A DNA stretch of 64,000 nt from JBAYNW01 sp041678605 (GCA_041678605.1 JBAYNW010000007.1:1-64000); one strand, 5' to 3'. Positions 51,023-60,977 are shown, numbered from the stretch's first letter. The notes: generated by a model not told the origin, from the letters alone. Made by a program: numbers and translations.

Positions 51023-51700
51023 TTATCCCTCTTCGGGAACATACTTAAATCCTGTTAAATTTTGAATTGATGTTATCCATTTATTAAATGTTTCATCCGG
51101 ATTATCGGAAAGTTCTATAATCGGACCGATTTTCACAATAATTTTGCCCGTAAACGGGATTTTTTTAGGATGGTCAGTTCCGATAATTCCGATGGGCAGA
51201 ATACTGCACTTTGTGGCTTTTGCAAGTCCTATAAAACCTTTTGTTACCTTGTGAATTTCACCGCTCTTTTCTCTGGTACCTTGCGGGAAAAGCCCCAAAA
51301 CCCATTTTTTTGTATTTTTTATTGATTTTGCGGTTTTAATTGTCGAAAGTCCTACACTATCCCGGTTAACGGCAAAGGTTCCGAGCCAGTCGAGCATAAC
51401 TTTCAATAAAGGATGATAAAAAAGTTCTTGCTTGGCCATATAAGCTACCGGATGCGGCAGAACATTACAAACCAGCGGCGGGTCAAGCGTGGAAAGGTGA
51501 TTGCCGACAACAACGTAATCATTTGTTTTCGGAATGTTTTCTCTGCCGTAAACCTCCAGTCGGTAGATGAATTTATAACTAAATCCATATATAATTTTGG
51601 TTACCAAATATTGAAACCCGCGTCTGAACCAGTTGAAATCCTCAACTTTTCTTGTCATATATTTTTTTACTTCTTCAGTTTTTTCTTCTGCAGTTATCAT
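51023..51700 (-). CDS. 1-acyl-glycerol-3-phosphate acyltransferase-like (PlsC family), paralogue
   Basis: 225 residues. NHLSTLD (HX4D), LFPQGTREKSGE, YMAKQELFYHPLLK, and an N-terminal hydrophobic stretch (FQYLVTKIIYGFSYKFIYRL). Clearly related to 50276-50977 through tandem duplication, though well diverged, so the two may have different acyl or acceptor preferences. Confidence 0.9.
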   Translation of the reverse strand: MITAEEKTEEVKKYMTRKVEDFNWFRRGFQYLVTKIIYGFSYKFIYRLEVYGRENIPKTNDYVVVGNHLSTLDPPLVCNVLPHPVAYMAKQELFYHPLLKVMLDWLGTFAVNRDSVGLSTIKTAKSIKNTKKWVLGLFPQGTREKSGEIHKVTKGFIGLAKATKCSILPIGIIGTDHPKKIPFTGKIIVKIGPIIELSDNPDETFNKWITSIQNLTGFKYVPEEG

Positions 51701-51783
51701 AATCCCCGGCTTTCTTTAAGAAAATTTTACAACAAAAATAAATTTTGTGCTATCATTAAAAAGGTCCGTTGAAAGGAGTTAAT

Positions 51784-54024
51784 ATGTTGAATGATTCCAT
51801 CAGAAAAGCTTCTTGTGAACTTGAAGGCAAATTATTTAAAAGTGTTATTGACAAAACTCCGAATTATATCAAGAAGTTAAATCTAATTGACTTGAGCAAT
51901 AAAAATGAATTCATTTTTACTCTAAAGCGTGAGCATCTTTATAAATATGACCCTAATAAAAACCCTGAAGGACTGGGGCTTTTAGAGTGGTTCAAAAATT
52001 ATGAAAAAGAGGCGAAAGTTTCAACCGCAGGAATTCGCGGGCCGCAAAATATCATTTACCCTCAAGATGTAAGATTTCCGATAAATTTAATCGGCATTTC
52101 ACTTGCAACTTTAGCAAAGTCACTTGTAATAAACGAAAAAGGATATATTGACCCTACAAAGCTTGTTGCAAGGGAAGTCCGATATAATTCTGACTTGTAT
52201 TTAGAAGCGATTGCGAGAATGCAGGCGGCTTATGGCATAAAAACGCTTGTTCCGGTAGGGAAACAAACCATTCCTATATGGCTTGCTTCATTTTTGGTGT
52301 TTAAACTCGGATTGGTCGGCGGTGAATACATTACTTCAAGCCATGGAATTTCCGTTAAAAATGCAACGAAAGATCTGAATTCTCAAGGCAGCCAGTACTT
52401 GCCGGAAGAATCTATGGAATTTGTGAATAAAATTCGGGAAATTTTTGAAAAAACAGAAAAAGAAGGAATTTATGAAATTAAATTTGCAAAAGCCGACGAC
52501 CCGCTAATTGATGAAAAAACGATGGCTCTTTTAGATGACGGCGTGGATTTATACATCGATTATTTAAGAACAGGCGTTGCAAGAAAAATAAATATGGACT
52601 TGATTGAAGATTTGCAAAAAAAAGTTGTTATTGAAAATGTCGGAGGAAGTGCTTACAGGACACTCAGCAGGGTTTTGAAGAAACTGGGAGTGGGCGAAAA
52701 ATTTGATTGGTTTGATATAGAAGAAGATCCGTTTTTTCATTCTATCGGAAAATCCGATACAACTCCTTCAGGCAAAAAATCTTTTTATGATTACTCTGTT
52801 GACGCTACCGTTATGTGTAAAAAAGACAACGGCGAAAATTTTTTCCCCGTTATTGAATCCATGCATTACGATGAAAAATTGACAAAATATCCCGTTAATA
52901 CGGTCATTTTGATAACCGATCCCGATCACGACAGAATAACCGTTACACAGGTAGAAGATGCTAAAATTACTAAAAGACTCGACAACTTTGGGATTTGCTA
53001 TATTAAACTTTCCAAGGATAGAATCTTAACCGTTTACAGTGCAAATCAGGCATTTTTAATGCTTATGCATTTCCGCTCAAAACAGCTTAAGGCAATGGGA
53101 GTATGGGAAGACTACCCTTGCTTCATAATTAAGACAACTGCCTCGTCAACATCCTGGGACGAATGGGCCAGACAAAATGGTGTTAAATCCGTTAATGTGC
53201 CTGTCGGATTTAAAGAAATCGCAAATGTAATGAAAAAAGTTGAGGCCAAAATTAAAGATAATCCTTCCGATGAAGTAATACTAAAGGATATTTTTGATAA
53301 TATAATAAATTTGGGAGTTAACCCGAGGTTACTTTTTGCAGGAGAAGAATCCGGCGGGATGATTATGGGTCCGGGAAAATTAATATGCTCAAGAACGGGT
53401 TGTGAAGCCGTAGCAATGAGAGAAAAAAGTGCAACCGAAGCAATAATAGTTTCATCAGCCCTTACAGCAAAGCTTGAAAAAGAGGAAAAAACTTTATCTC
53501 AATATTTTACCGAAGTCCTTGAAAATAATAATATCAAAGCAATGTATGATACACGTGAAGATATCTCCTACTACAACGAATCTGAACCCGATATTAAAAA
53601 GTTAAACGAGGCAAGAAAAGAAGGCGAAGAAAAACGAACCCAAAATGATTTATTTTACCTTACACTTGCGATGGGTTTAGATTATAAAATTATAACATTA
53701 GAACAGGTAAAACAAATCCTTAATGATACGTTCAAGGAGCTTGATTTTTCAAATCTTAAATCCTTAAAATTCGTCGGGGACGGAACGTATTTAAAATTTG
53801 ATGACAAATTTGTTGAAATAAGACCATCCGGTACTGACGCAAAAACAAAGGCGTATGCGGCAGGTTTAAATAAAAAAGAATTAGAAAAGTACACTCTGGC
53901 AATGGGTTATTATTCCGGTAAAAGGACTGATTTATACAAAGAATTAATTCCTAAAGAATTTTACCACTCAGCCAAAGAGAAGGCCATGAAATCATATTCG
54001 AAATTTTTAAAAAATGGCGGTTAA
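51784..54024 (+). CDS. Alpha-D-phosphohexomutase superfamily protein
   Basis: 746 residues from the ATG at 51784, preceded by AAAGGAG. The phosphoserine loop reads YITSSHGISVKNATKDLNSQ in place of the usual TASHNP, metal loop DPDHDRITV, sugar loop GEESGGMIMGPG and phosphate-binding RPSGTDAKTKAYAAG. It is much longer than the usual 450-580 residues and has an N-terminal extension of about 75 residues, so it may be a special phosphoglucomutase or phosphomannomutase. The four-domain fold seems intact. Confidence 0.85.
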   Translation: MLNDSIRKASCELEGKLFKSVIDKTPNYIKKLNLIDLSNKNEFIFTLKREHLYKYDPNKNPEGLGLLEWFKNYEKEAKVSTAGIRGPQNIIYPQDVRFPINLIGISLATLAKSLVINEKGYIDPTKLVAREVRYNSDLYLEAIARMQAAYGIKTLVPVGKQTIPIWLASFLVFKLGLVGGEYITSSHGISVKNATKDLNSQGSQYLPEESMEFVNKIREIFEKTEKEGIYEIKFAKADDPLIDEKTMALLDDGVDLYIDYLRTGVARKINMDLIEDLQKKVVIENVGGSAYRTLSRVLKKLGVGEKFDWFDIEEDPFFHSIGKSDTTPSGKKSFYDYSVDATVMCKKDNGENFFPVIESMHYDEKLTKYPVNTVILITDPDHDRITVTQVEDAKITKRLDNFGICYIKLSKDRILTVYSANQAFLMLMHFRSKQLKAMGVWEDYPCFIIKTTASSTSWDEWARQNGVKSVNVPVGFKEIANVMKKVEAKIKDNPSDEVILKDIFDNIINLGVNPRLLFAGEESGGMIMGPGKLICSRTGCEAVAMREKSATEAIIVSSALTAKLEKEEKTLSQYFTEVLENNNIKAMYDTREDISYYNESEPDIKKLNEARKEGEEKRTQNDLFYLTLAMGLDYKIITLEQVKQILNDTFKELDFSNLKSLKFVGDGTYLKFDDKFVEIRPSGTDAKTKAYAAGLNKKELEKYTLAMGYYSGKRTDLYKELIPKEFYHSAKEKAMKSYSKFLKNGG

Positions 54025-54088
54025 TTAACAAGACTTACATAGAATTATTTCATTTTATTAATATTTACTAGCAACTTTTTTTTATTTC

Positions 54089-55465
54089 ATGTTTTGGATA
54101 AGCATGCGAGTACAAACAAAAACTAACCAAAAATATACAACAAGCGAAAGCAACTCTTTTAAGGGTGGCGGGTTTTACAATACTACGGCCGAATTGGAAA
54201 ATAATATTATACTAAGCCGTGCATTGATTGACCTTGCAGGCTGCGATGTCCCATGGGTTGTTATGGCAAACAACAGGCATGAAAGGATAGAAAGAGCGAG
54301 GCGATATTCTATAGTTTTTGTGTTGGCATTTTTATCGCCAATGGCACTTTTGCCTGTGTTAAACAGAATTGCGATGAAAAATGCCGGATTAACCAGTAAA
54401 TTTTGGTCTAATAATCATAAAGCAATACATATTTCTAATGAAAACCTGGTTAATGTCGAAAAAATGAAACAAGGGCTTGAAGAGCTTGCAAAAAAGACCT
54501 CAATGGGACCGTTTGAAGTCTTTTATTATAAAATCATGAAGAAAAAACCCGTTGAACAAAAGTTGGATATCAAAGAATTGCTTTCGCTGGCTGACGAAGA
54601 TGATGAAAAGTTAAGAAGGAAGCTTATAAACGCCAAAAACGGTGTTTTGCTTGCAGATTTTTTATCATCCGGAATCCCTTTGGGCTGCATGGGATTTATA
54701 AACAATTACCTCACAAAGAAAAAAACCGGACAGGCCGGATTTAGTGCGGAGCTTAAAATGGCGGATAAAAACGTTATCGAAAAACGGGCGGACAGTTATG
54801 AAAAAAACAAATACAAAAGGTACGCATGGTTTGCGGCTTTGGCTCTTGGAATTTCAACAATTTTTCCATTGGCAGTAAAACATGGACTAAAAAGTCCTGC
54901 CAAAAAAGGGGTTGTTAAATTTATAAAAAATCATTCCCAATTAATGGATTACAAATCGGGGATTTATATGAGCAGATGGGCATTTTTATTCCTTATGATA
55001 ATAAATCACGGCGGGCTTTTGCTTGCTTCAAGAAACAAAACTGAGGTCAAAGACACAGCAATCAGAATGGGAACGGGTGATGCTATTTTCTTCGGCGGAG
55101 ATTTGCTTCTGGCAAGCATTTTTGCAAATTTGAGCGACAGACTTTTTGGAACAAAACTTAGAGAAGGCGGGCAAACTTCTTTCTTTAGCAAAATTTTCCC
55201 AAAAACAAAACCGATAAAACTTGTCAACAAAATGGTCGCTGACGGTTCTCTCGAATTAAGGAACAAAAAAGCCGCAACCTCACTTTATTGGCTAAATCTT
55301 GCAGCTTTGGCCTTCAGCATAGGGATTGTGGTTCCGACAATAATGAACAAAGTTATCAGAAAAGATGTTAATAAGGACGTTGAAAAGGAAAAAACCCACA
55401 TTAAATCCAATAAACCTTATTTTGAAACTACAAAAGACAAAAAAGCGTTTAAAGTATTTACATAA
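54089..55465 (+). CDS. Lineage-specific multi-pass membrane protein with N-terminal SFKG
   Basis: 458 residues. N-terminal tail with ESNSFKGGGF (20-29), then about six hydrophobic segments (SIVFVLAFLSPMALLPVL; GVLLADFLSSGIPLGCMGFI; YAWFAALALGISTIFPLAV; RWAFLFLMIINHGGLLLA; DAIFFGGDLLLASIFANL; YWLNLAALAFSIGIVVPTIM) separated by basic loops. No family recognised. A second protein of similar style is at 37780-39363. Converges with mgtE, overlapping by 8 bp. Confidence 0.7.
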   Translation: MFWISMRVQTKTNQKYTTSESNSFKGGGFYNTTAELENNIILSRALIDLAGCDVPWVVMANNRHERIERARRYSIVFVLAFLSPMALLPVLNRIAMKNAGLTSKFWSNNHKAIHISNENLVNVEKMKQGLEELAKKTSMGPFEVFYYKIMKKKPVEQKLDIKELLSLADEDDEKLRRKLINAKNGVLLADFLSSGIPLGCMGFINNYLTKKKTGQAGFSAELKMADKNVIEKRADSYEKNKYKRYAWFAALALGISTIFPLAVKHGLKSPAKKGVVKFIKNHSQLMDYKSGIYMSRWAFLFLMIINHGGLLLASRNKTEVKDTAIRMGTGDAIFFGGDLLLASIFANLSDRLFGTKLREGGQTSFFSKIFPKTKPIKLVNKMVADGSLELRNKKAATSLYWLNLAALAFSIGIVVPTIMNKVIRKDVNKDVEKEKTHIKSNKPYFETTKDKKAFKVFT

Positions 55466-56825
55466 TTTTAACTAAAAATATTGTAACAAGGGTAAAATAA
55501 ACCGTCAGTCCGAGAATATCTATTGTAGTTGCGATAACCGGACCGGACGCAACAGCAGGGTCGACCTTGATGCTTTTGAGGGCAAAAGGTGTAAATGTAC
55601 CGACAACGGTTGCCAATGTCATGTTTATCAGCATTGAAAGCCCCACTACAAGGCCTAAATAAATATTGTTTCGCCATCCCCAGGTAAGCAAAGCCACAAA
55701 AATTCCGAAAAATGCACCGATAAACAGTCCTACAAGCATTTCTCTGAAAATATGGCGAAAAGCAGAGCTTAAAGTTACTTGTCCTGTTGAAAATCCACGA
55801 ACCATAAGCGTAATACTTTGTGTGCCGATGTTTCCGCCCAGACCCGCCAGAAGAGGCATAAATATCGCAATAATAGGAACGGCATGAAGAGTCATCGAAT
55901 AATGATTACCAACCTGCACTGCGACGAATTCTCCGATTAATGTTATAAAAAGCCAGGGAGTTCTTGCTCGAATAGACTTGAAAATATTCCCCGATAAAAT
56001 CTCATCCTCATCGACAACATCAGTCGAAATACCTGAAGATGTATAAATTTCTTCGGTTGTTTCCTCTTCAACAATGTCTTGAACGTCGTCCCATGTTATC
56101 ATCCCTTTTAGTCTGTTATAAAGGTCAACAACCGGCAGGGCATTATACTGATATTTCATGAAAACATCAGCAATATAATCCTGATAATCATCAACGTGAA
56201 GTTTTGTGATATCAGTAATCATTATGTCTTCAACTTTTTGATTAATAGAAGAAGTTAAAAGTTTACGCAGAGAAATTACGCCCAAGAGATGGTTTTGTTT
56301 GTCCACGACATAGACGTAATAAAGTTCCATATTGTCTTCTTGAGCCTGAATTCTGATTGAGGACAAAACTTCTTCGACGGTCATATCGACGTTAACGGTC
56401 ATTACAACAGGGGTCATAATACCGCCGGCTGTATCTTCGTTATAAGTTAAAAGTTCCCTGACTTCTGCTGAAAATTTATCAGGAAGTTTATCCAGATATG
56501 TTTCACTCTCATCATCTTCCATATCGCCCAAAACGTCTGCTGCCGAATCGTGAGGCAATTTTGAGATAATTCTTGAGGCTAATTCTTCGTCAATATCACC
56601 AAGAAGCTCAACCTGAAGCTGAGGAGACAAATATTCAATCATATCGGCGGCTTTTTCTTCATCCAGATTTTTAAAGCACAAAAGCCTTTCTTCCGGTTTC
56701 AGCTCCGGAAAAATATCCGCCAAATCAGCTGAGTGATAGCCATCCAACTCTTCCTTGAGCTGTTGAATGTTCTCATCATCAATGATTTCGCGTATGCGTT
56801 CGACTATATTCTCGATATTCAGCAT
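55458..56825 (-). CDS. mgtE: MgtE magnesium transporter
   Basis: 455 residues from the ATG at 56825 (GAGGT upstream; 56837 possible). N-domain (DLADIFPELKPEERLLCF, LPHDSAADVLGDMEDD), two CBS domains (EDTAGGIMTPVVMTVNVDMT; VVDLYNRLKGMITWDDV) and five membrane helices with the pore signature PIIAIFMPLLAGLGGNIGTQ. Mg2+ channel gated by intracellular Mg2+ on the acidic N- and CBS domains. Confidence 0.95.
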   Translation of the reverse strand: MLNIENIVERIREIIDDENIQQLKEELDGYHSADLADIFPELKPEERLLCFKNLDEEKAADMIEYLSPQLQVELLGDIDEELASRIISKLPHDSAADVLGDMEDDESETYLDKLPDKFSAEVRELLTYNEDTAGGIMTPVVMTVNVDMTVEEVLSSIRIQAQEDNMELYYVYVVDKQNHLLGVISLRKLLTSSINQKVEDIMITDITKLHVDDYQDYIADVFMKYQYNALPVVDLYNRLKGMITWDDVQDIVEEETTEEIYTSSGISTDVVDEDEILSGNIFKSIRARTPWLFITLIGEFVAVQVGNHYSMTLHAVPIIAIFMPLLAGLGGNIGTQSITLMVRGFSTGQVTLSSAFRHIFREMLVGLFIGAFFGIFVALLTWGWRNNIYLGLVVGLSMLINMTLATVVGTFTPFALKSIKVDPAVASGPVIATTIDILGLTVYFTLVTIFLVKIM

Positions 56826-56892
56826 TTCTAACCTCATACCTCGATTATAGCTTAAACATTTTTTTTGGGATACAGTTTGGCGGAAATGTGAT

Positions 56893-57285
56893 TTAGCCCA
56901 TGACGATTAATGAATCAATATCGTTTGCATCTTCAACTCTCAAGTCTTTGAAGTGGAGTTTTCCGCTGAGAAGATCATTGAAAAATTTTATAATTTCTTT
57001 AGGTTTTTTTATTGAATTATAAGCCATTGCAGTCTCGTCTATCAAAATAATTGGTTCTCTCGGCACTTCGCACCAATATTCGTCTCCCGAAAATGTAGCT
57101 TTTGCCTCATCTGCCCTTAATATCAATGCAACCCTATTTTTTGCTTCTGAGTAGATTCTTCTCATTTCCCTGAATGAAATTTTGGAAACGGCACTGCTCT
57201 CAGGTGTCAGGTTCGTCCAATTATTTCCCACCTTTGTGTATATACTCGTAAAACTCCTGTTATTGTCTACCCCTTTAATATTCAT
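56893..57285 (-). CDS. Unknown small protein with N-terminal SFTS motif
   Basis: 130 residues from the ATG at 57285 (GGAGG seven bases upstream). Starts MNIKGVDNNRSFTSIYTKVG, in the style of 36995-37369. The rest is mixed helix/strand (KISFREMRRIYSEAKNRVALIL, PREPIILIDETAMAY). Probably a lineage-specific cytosolic protein; function unknown. Confidence 0.7.
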   Translation of the reverse strand: MNIKGVDNNRSFTSIYTKVGNNWTNLTPESSAVSKISFREMRRIYSEAKNRVALILRADEAKATFSGDEYWCEVPREPIILIDETAMAYNSIKKPKEIIKFFNDLLSGKLHFKDLRVEDANDIDSLIVMG

Positions 57286-57374
57286 TTGCACTCCTCCTTT
57301 TTTACTTATTCATTTTATAACAAAGTCGGCCATATAAAAGCACATAAACAATTTGTATTCATAAATTGTAATAT

Positions 57375-57402
57375 TTCACAAAGCGTATGTTCTTGGTACA
57401 AT
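57375..57402 (+). promoter_or_regulatory. Likely argS promoter
   Basis: TTCACA (57375-57380), 16-bp spacer, TACAAT (57397-57402). Downstream in the leader is the hairpin GATGGGCTTTAGCCCATC (57440-57457), close before the ribosome site, which could affect translation. Confidence 0.55.
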
Positions 57403-57474
57403 TATTGTGTCAGCCCCCCTGTATTACATAAAAGAGTAGGATGGGCTTTAGCCCATCAATAGTAGAGGACAAAT

Positions 57475-59220
57475 ATGCTGAAAGATTTTTTATTAAATGA
57501 AACAGAAAATGCTATAGACAAAGCAGTCAAAGCCAATAGATTGGGGCAGATGACAGAATATCAAAAAGGAACTCTTTCTGTTGAAAAGCCTAAAAACACC
57601 GATTTCGGCGATTTTGCAATAAATGTTTCGGCACTTGCACGCTTTGCAAAACTTTCTCCGCCTCAAATTGCAAATGAAATAGCCGCAAATTTGGATACAA
57701 AAGACTGCGAAATAACCGTTGTCGGCGGGTTCATAAATTTTAAAGCGGGACATGAATTTTTCAAAAGTTTAATTGCGGAAATTTTCGAAGAAAAGGAAAA
57801 TTTTGCAAAACCTAAAAAAATCAATAAAGAAAAAATATTGCTTGAATACGTTTCGGCCAATCCAACAGGCCCTTTTCATATCGGGCATGGACGTTGGGCC
57901 GCAATGGGAAGTGCATTGGCAAATCTGCTTAAATTTTACGGGCATGAAGTTACACAAGAATTTTATATAAATGATGCAGGTTCTCAAATAGAAAAACTCG
58001 GTAAGTCGCTGGAAATTCGGGTAAAACAAGAATTAGGAGAAAAAGCAGATTTTCCGTCAGACGAAATTGAAAGAAAAAATTACTATGCGGGTGAATACTT
58101 AATCCCTGTCGCGAAAAAGTTTATTAAAGAGGAAACAGGGAACAGAAAACAGGGAACAGAATTAAATATTCAAGAATTGGCGAACTATGCGAAGAAAGAG
58201 ATGGAAAGCTTGCAAAGGAAACTCTTAACAGATTTTAGAGTTAATTTTGATGTCTTTTACTCGGAATCGGATTTATACAATTCAGGCAAAGTAGAAGCCT
58301 GCGTTAAAAAATTAAAAGATATGGGAAAATTGTATGAAAAAGAGGGAGCAGTTTGGTTTAAATCCTCTGAATACGGAGACGATCAGGATAGAGTGATAAA
58401 AAAAGCCGACGGAACAAACACTTATCTGACGGCGGATATTGCTTATCATTTGGATAAACTTGAACGCGGATATGACCGCATGATAAACATTTGGGGTGCG
58501 GATCACCACGGTTATGTAGCCAGAGTTAAAGCCTCAATTGCGGCACTCGGTTACGACCCTGATAGTCTTGAAGTGCTTTTGGGACAACTTGTTAACCTTG
58601 TCATCAGAGGGGAACAGGTAAGAATGGGCAAGCGAAAAAACATGGTTACGCTTGATGAGTTGGTTGAAGAAGTCGGAGTCGACGCAACAAGATTTTGGAT
58701 GATTATGAGAAATATTGACACAACTTTGGATTTTGACATTGAACTTGCAAAAACTTCATCCGATGAGAATCCAGTATTCTACGTTCAATACGCCCATGCC
58801 AGAGCTTGTTCAATTTTAAGAAACGCCGTTGTCGAAAAAATTGACACTGAAACCGGAGAAAAAACTCCGGCACCAATGAGTGAGGCTGAACTGACTGAAT
58901 TGGCGGAAAAATATGACAGAAATATTTTGGCTCCGATTTTTAAAGAGGCGGAAACTCTCGAAAATGCAAAAAAATTAATGCTGAGATTTGAAGAATACAA
59001 ATCGTTGATTAAATTTTCTGCAGAAAATAGGCTTGTTTATACGATTTGCAGATATGTTCAGGAACTTGCCGCTGATTTTCATTCGTTTTACACTGTTTCA
59101 AGAGTAATCGGCGAAGATAAAGATATGATGAAGGCCAGATTGTCGCTTGTTTTAGCGACAAAAACGGTTCTTGCAAACGCACTCAGGCTTCTGGGTGTTG
59201 CCGCACCGGAAAAAATGTAG
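57475..59220 (+). CDS. argS: Arginyl-tRNA synthetase
   Basis: 581 residues. N-terminal additional domain (Add1), then SANPTGPFHIGHGRWAAMGS with the HIGH motif, NDAGSQIEKLG, YLTADIAYHLDKLERG, WGADHHGYVARVKA and RMGKRKNMVTLDEL in place of KMSKS, and the C-terminal anticodon-binding DALR domain (ENRLVYTICRYVQELAADFHSFY). A short insert TGNRKQGTELN (about residue 222) is encoded by a direct repeat ACAGGGAACAGAAA. Essential; charges tRNA-Arg. Confidence 0.96.
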   Translation: MLKDFLLNETENAIDKAVKANRLGQMTEYQKGTLSVEKPKNTDFGDFAINVSALARFAKLSPPQIANEIAANLDTKDCEITVVGGFINFKAGHEFFKSLIAEIFEEKENFAKPKKINKEKILLEYVSANPTGPFHIGHGRWAAMGSALANLLKFYGHEVTQEFYINDAGSQIEKLGKSLEIRVKQELGEKADFPSDEIERKNYYAGEYLIPVAKKFIKEETGNRKQGTELNIQELANYAKKEMESLQRKLLTDFRVNFDVFYSESDLYNSGKVEACVKKLKDMGKLYEKEGAVWFKSSEYGDDQDRVIKKADGTNTYLTADIAYHLDKLERGYDRMINIWGADHHGYVARVKASIAALGYDPDSLEVLLGQLVNLVIRGEQVRMGKRKNMVTLDELVEEVGVDATRFWMIMRNIDTTLDFDIELAKTSSDENPVFYVQYAHARACSILRNAVVEKIDTETGEKTPAPMSEAELTELAEKYDRNILAPIFKEAETLENAKKLMLRFEEYKSLIKFSAENRLVYTICRYVQELAADFHSFYTVSRVIGEDKDMMKARLSLVLATKTVLANALRLLGVAAPEKM

Positions 59221-59238
59221 AAAAGGAAAAAGTGAAAA

Positions 59239-60903
59239 GTGAAAAGTGAAGAAAAAGATGCAAAACAAAAAGAAAATCTCTCAACCTTTCAGCCTTTCAG
59301 CCTTCCAGCTTTTCAGCCCAGGGCAATAATTTTTTACATAATTTTCTTTCTCTTTGTGCTTACATTTAGCTCGATGACAGATAATTATGACTATGACTTT
59401 TGGGCAAGGCTGATTGCAGGGATGAGTGTTGTACAGACCGGCCATGTCTTAAGGCAAGACTTTTTGTCATACACTCCGACTCACCCATGGTTCGACCATG
59501 AATGGGGCAGCGGCGTAATTTTTTATCTGACCCAGCATTTTTTCTCAAGTGCGGGAATACTTATTTTGCAGGCATTGTTAGTATTTCTTATATTTTTTGT
59601 AATAACGAAAATAGTTGAATTAAGAGGGGTTAAAACAACATCCGCATACAATTTTTTATTTTACTATCTTGCATTTTCGGCAATGAGTGACATTTTAAAT
59701 TTGCCGGTACGCTGCCAATTATTCAGCTTTTTGTTTTTCGCTTTGTTTCTGTATATTTTAGAATTGGCAAGAAAAGGTGAAAACCGTCCGCTTTTTGCTC
59801 TTCCTTTTTTAATGATTGTTTGGAATAATCTTCACGGCGGCTGTGTTTCGGGAATTGGATTAATCGTTATTTATATTGTGGGGGAACTTCTTAACCGAAA
59901 ACCTGTAAAAAAATATATTTATGCACTGATACCCACGATTTTTGTTTTGCCTGTAAATCCGTGGGGAATTGAGTATCTAAGATTTTTATGGAAGGCGACG
60001 ACAATGCCCAGACCTGAAATAATGGAATGGTGGGGGCTTTTTTCAAAACAAAACATCTCGGGATATATGAAGTTTAAGGTTTTGGCATCTATCCTCGTCT
60101 TAACTGAACTCGGAGTAGTTATAAAGCAGCTTATATCAAAAACATTCAGCTTCGACAAAACAAAATTTCTGGTTCTTGTAATAACTTTATTTTTGGCAAT
60201 ACAGCATACAAAATTAGTTCCTTTCTTCGTGATTTCAGCGGTTTGTTTCCTTTATGACGATTTTTATACAGCCTTCAATGCTTTAACGAGAAACATTTTT
60301 AACAGAAGAGCAAATTTTAAAGACACGTTGATTTACCTGATTTTCATAATATTTGTAGCCACAAATCTCAATGCAAAATCATTTGGCCCTATGTTGAATT
60401 TTTACAAATATCCGGTTAAGTCGGTTGAGTTCATCAAGATTAACGGGCTAAAAGGCAACTTGCTGACAAATTTTGGGATGGGAAGTTATGCGAGCTACAA
60501 ACTTTACCCGAACAACAAAATTTTTATGGACGGTCGATATGAGGAAGTTTACTACGATTTTATGATGCCGATGCTGAAAAGTTTTTTTCTGGTAACTTCG
60601 GACTGGGATGAACTATTAAAGAGATTTCCGCCTGACGTTATGATTGTGGAAAAATTTTATCCGATTTATGATACCTTAAAGACTGGCAAAGTGTGGAAAC
60701 CGATTCTGAATAAAAAGAATGTTATGGTCTCGAAAAACACAAATTCTATCCATCACTACAATTGGAAATTGGTTTTTGAAGAAAAATATTTTGGTGTTTT
60801 TGTCAGGGCAAAAGACGTGAAAAAGATTTATCAAAAACCGTCCTCAAACCTTGATTATTACAAAAATACACTTTTTGACACAGATATAAATTTTAAGAAT
60901 TAA
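59239..60903 (+). CDS. Multi-pass membrane protein, GT-C glycosyltransferase-like
   Basis: 554 residues, GTG start after AAGGAAA. About ten membrane helices. DNYDYDFWARLIAGMSVVQTG in the first loop, then RQDFLSYT and HEWGSGV, resemble the first periplasmic loop of GT-C transferases and related O-antigen or mannosyltransferases with acidic residues. The C-terminal soluble part (GKVWKPILNKKN..KLVFEEKYFGVFVRA) fits the family of uncharacterised membrane glycosyltransferases. The first 28 residues (STFQPFSLPAFQPR) derive from a CAGCCTTTC direct repeat and may be dispensable. Substrate unknown. Confidence 0.7.
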   Translation: MKSEEKDAKQKENLSTFQPFSLPAFQPRAIIFYIIFFLFVLTFSSMTDNYDYDFWARLIAGMSVVQTGHVLRQDFLSYTPTHPWFDHEWGSGVIFYLTQHFFSSAGILILQALLVFLIFFVITKIVELRGVKTTSAYNFLFYYLAFSAMSDILNLPVRCQLFSFLFFALFLYILELARKGENRPLFALPFLMIVWNNLHGGCVSGIGLIVIYIVGELLNRKPVKKYIYALIPTIFVLPVNPWGIEYLRFLWKATTMPRPEIMEWWGLFSKQNISGYMKFKVLASILVLTELGVVIKQLISKTFSFDKTKFLVLVITLFLAIQHTKLVPFFVISAVCFLYDDFYTAFNALTRNIFNRRANFKDTLIYLIFIIFVATNLNAKSFGPMLNFYKYPVKSVEFIKINGLKGNLLTNFGMGSYASYKLYPNNKIFMDGRYEEVYYDFMMPMLKSFFLVTSDWDELLKRFPPDVMIVEKFYPIYDTLKTGKVWKPILNKKNVMVSKNTNSIHHYNWKLVFEEKYFGVFVRAKDVKKIYQKPSSNLDYYKNTLFDTDINFKN

Positions 60904-60948
60904 CTTTTCTGTCTACGTCGTCCGGCAAGATTAAAAAAATTTACATTT

Positions 60949-60977
60949 TTGGAGCGGCAAAAAGTTGGTAGTATAAT
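60949..60977 (+). promoter_or_regulatory. Likely promoter of the amidase gene
   Basis: TTGGAG (60949-60954), 17-bp spacer, TATAAT (60972-60977), 21 bp before the ATG at 60999. Confidence 0.65.
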
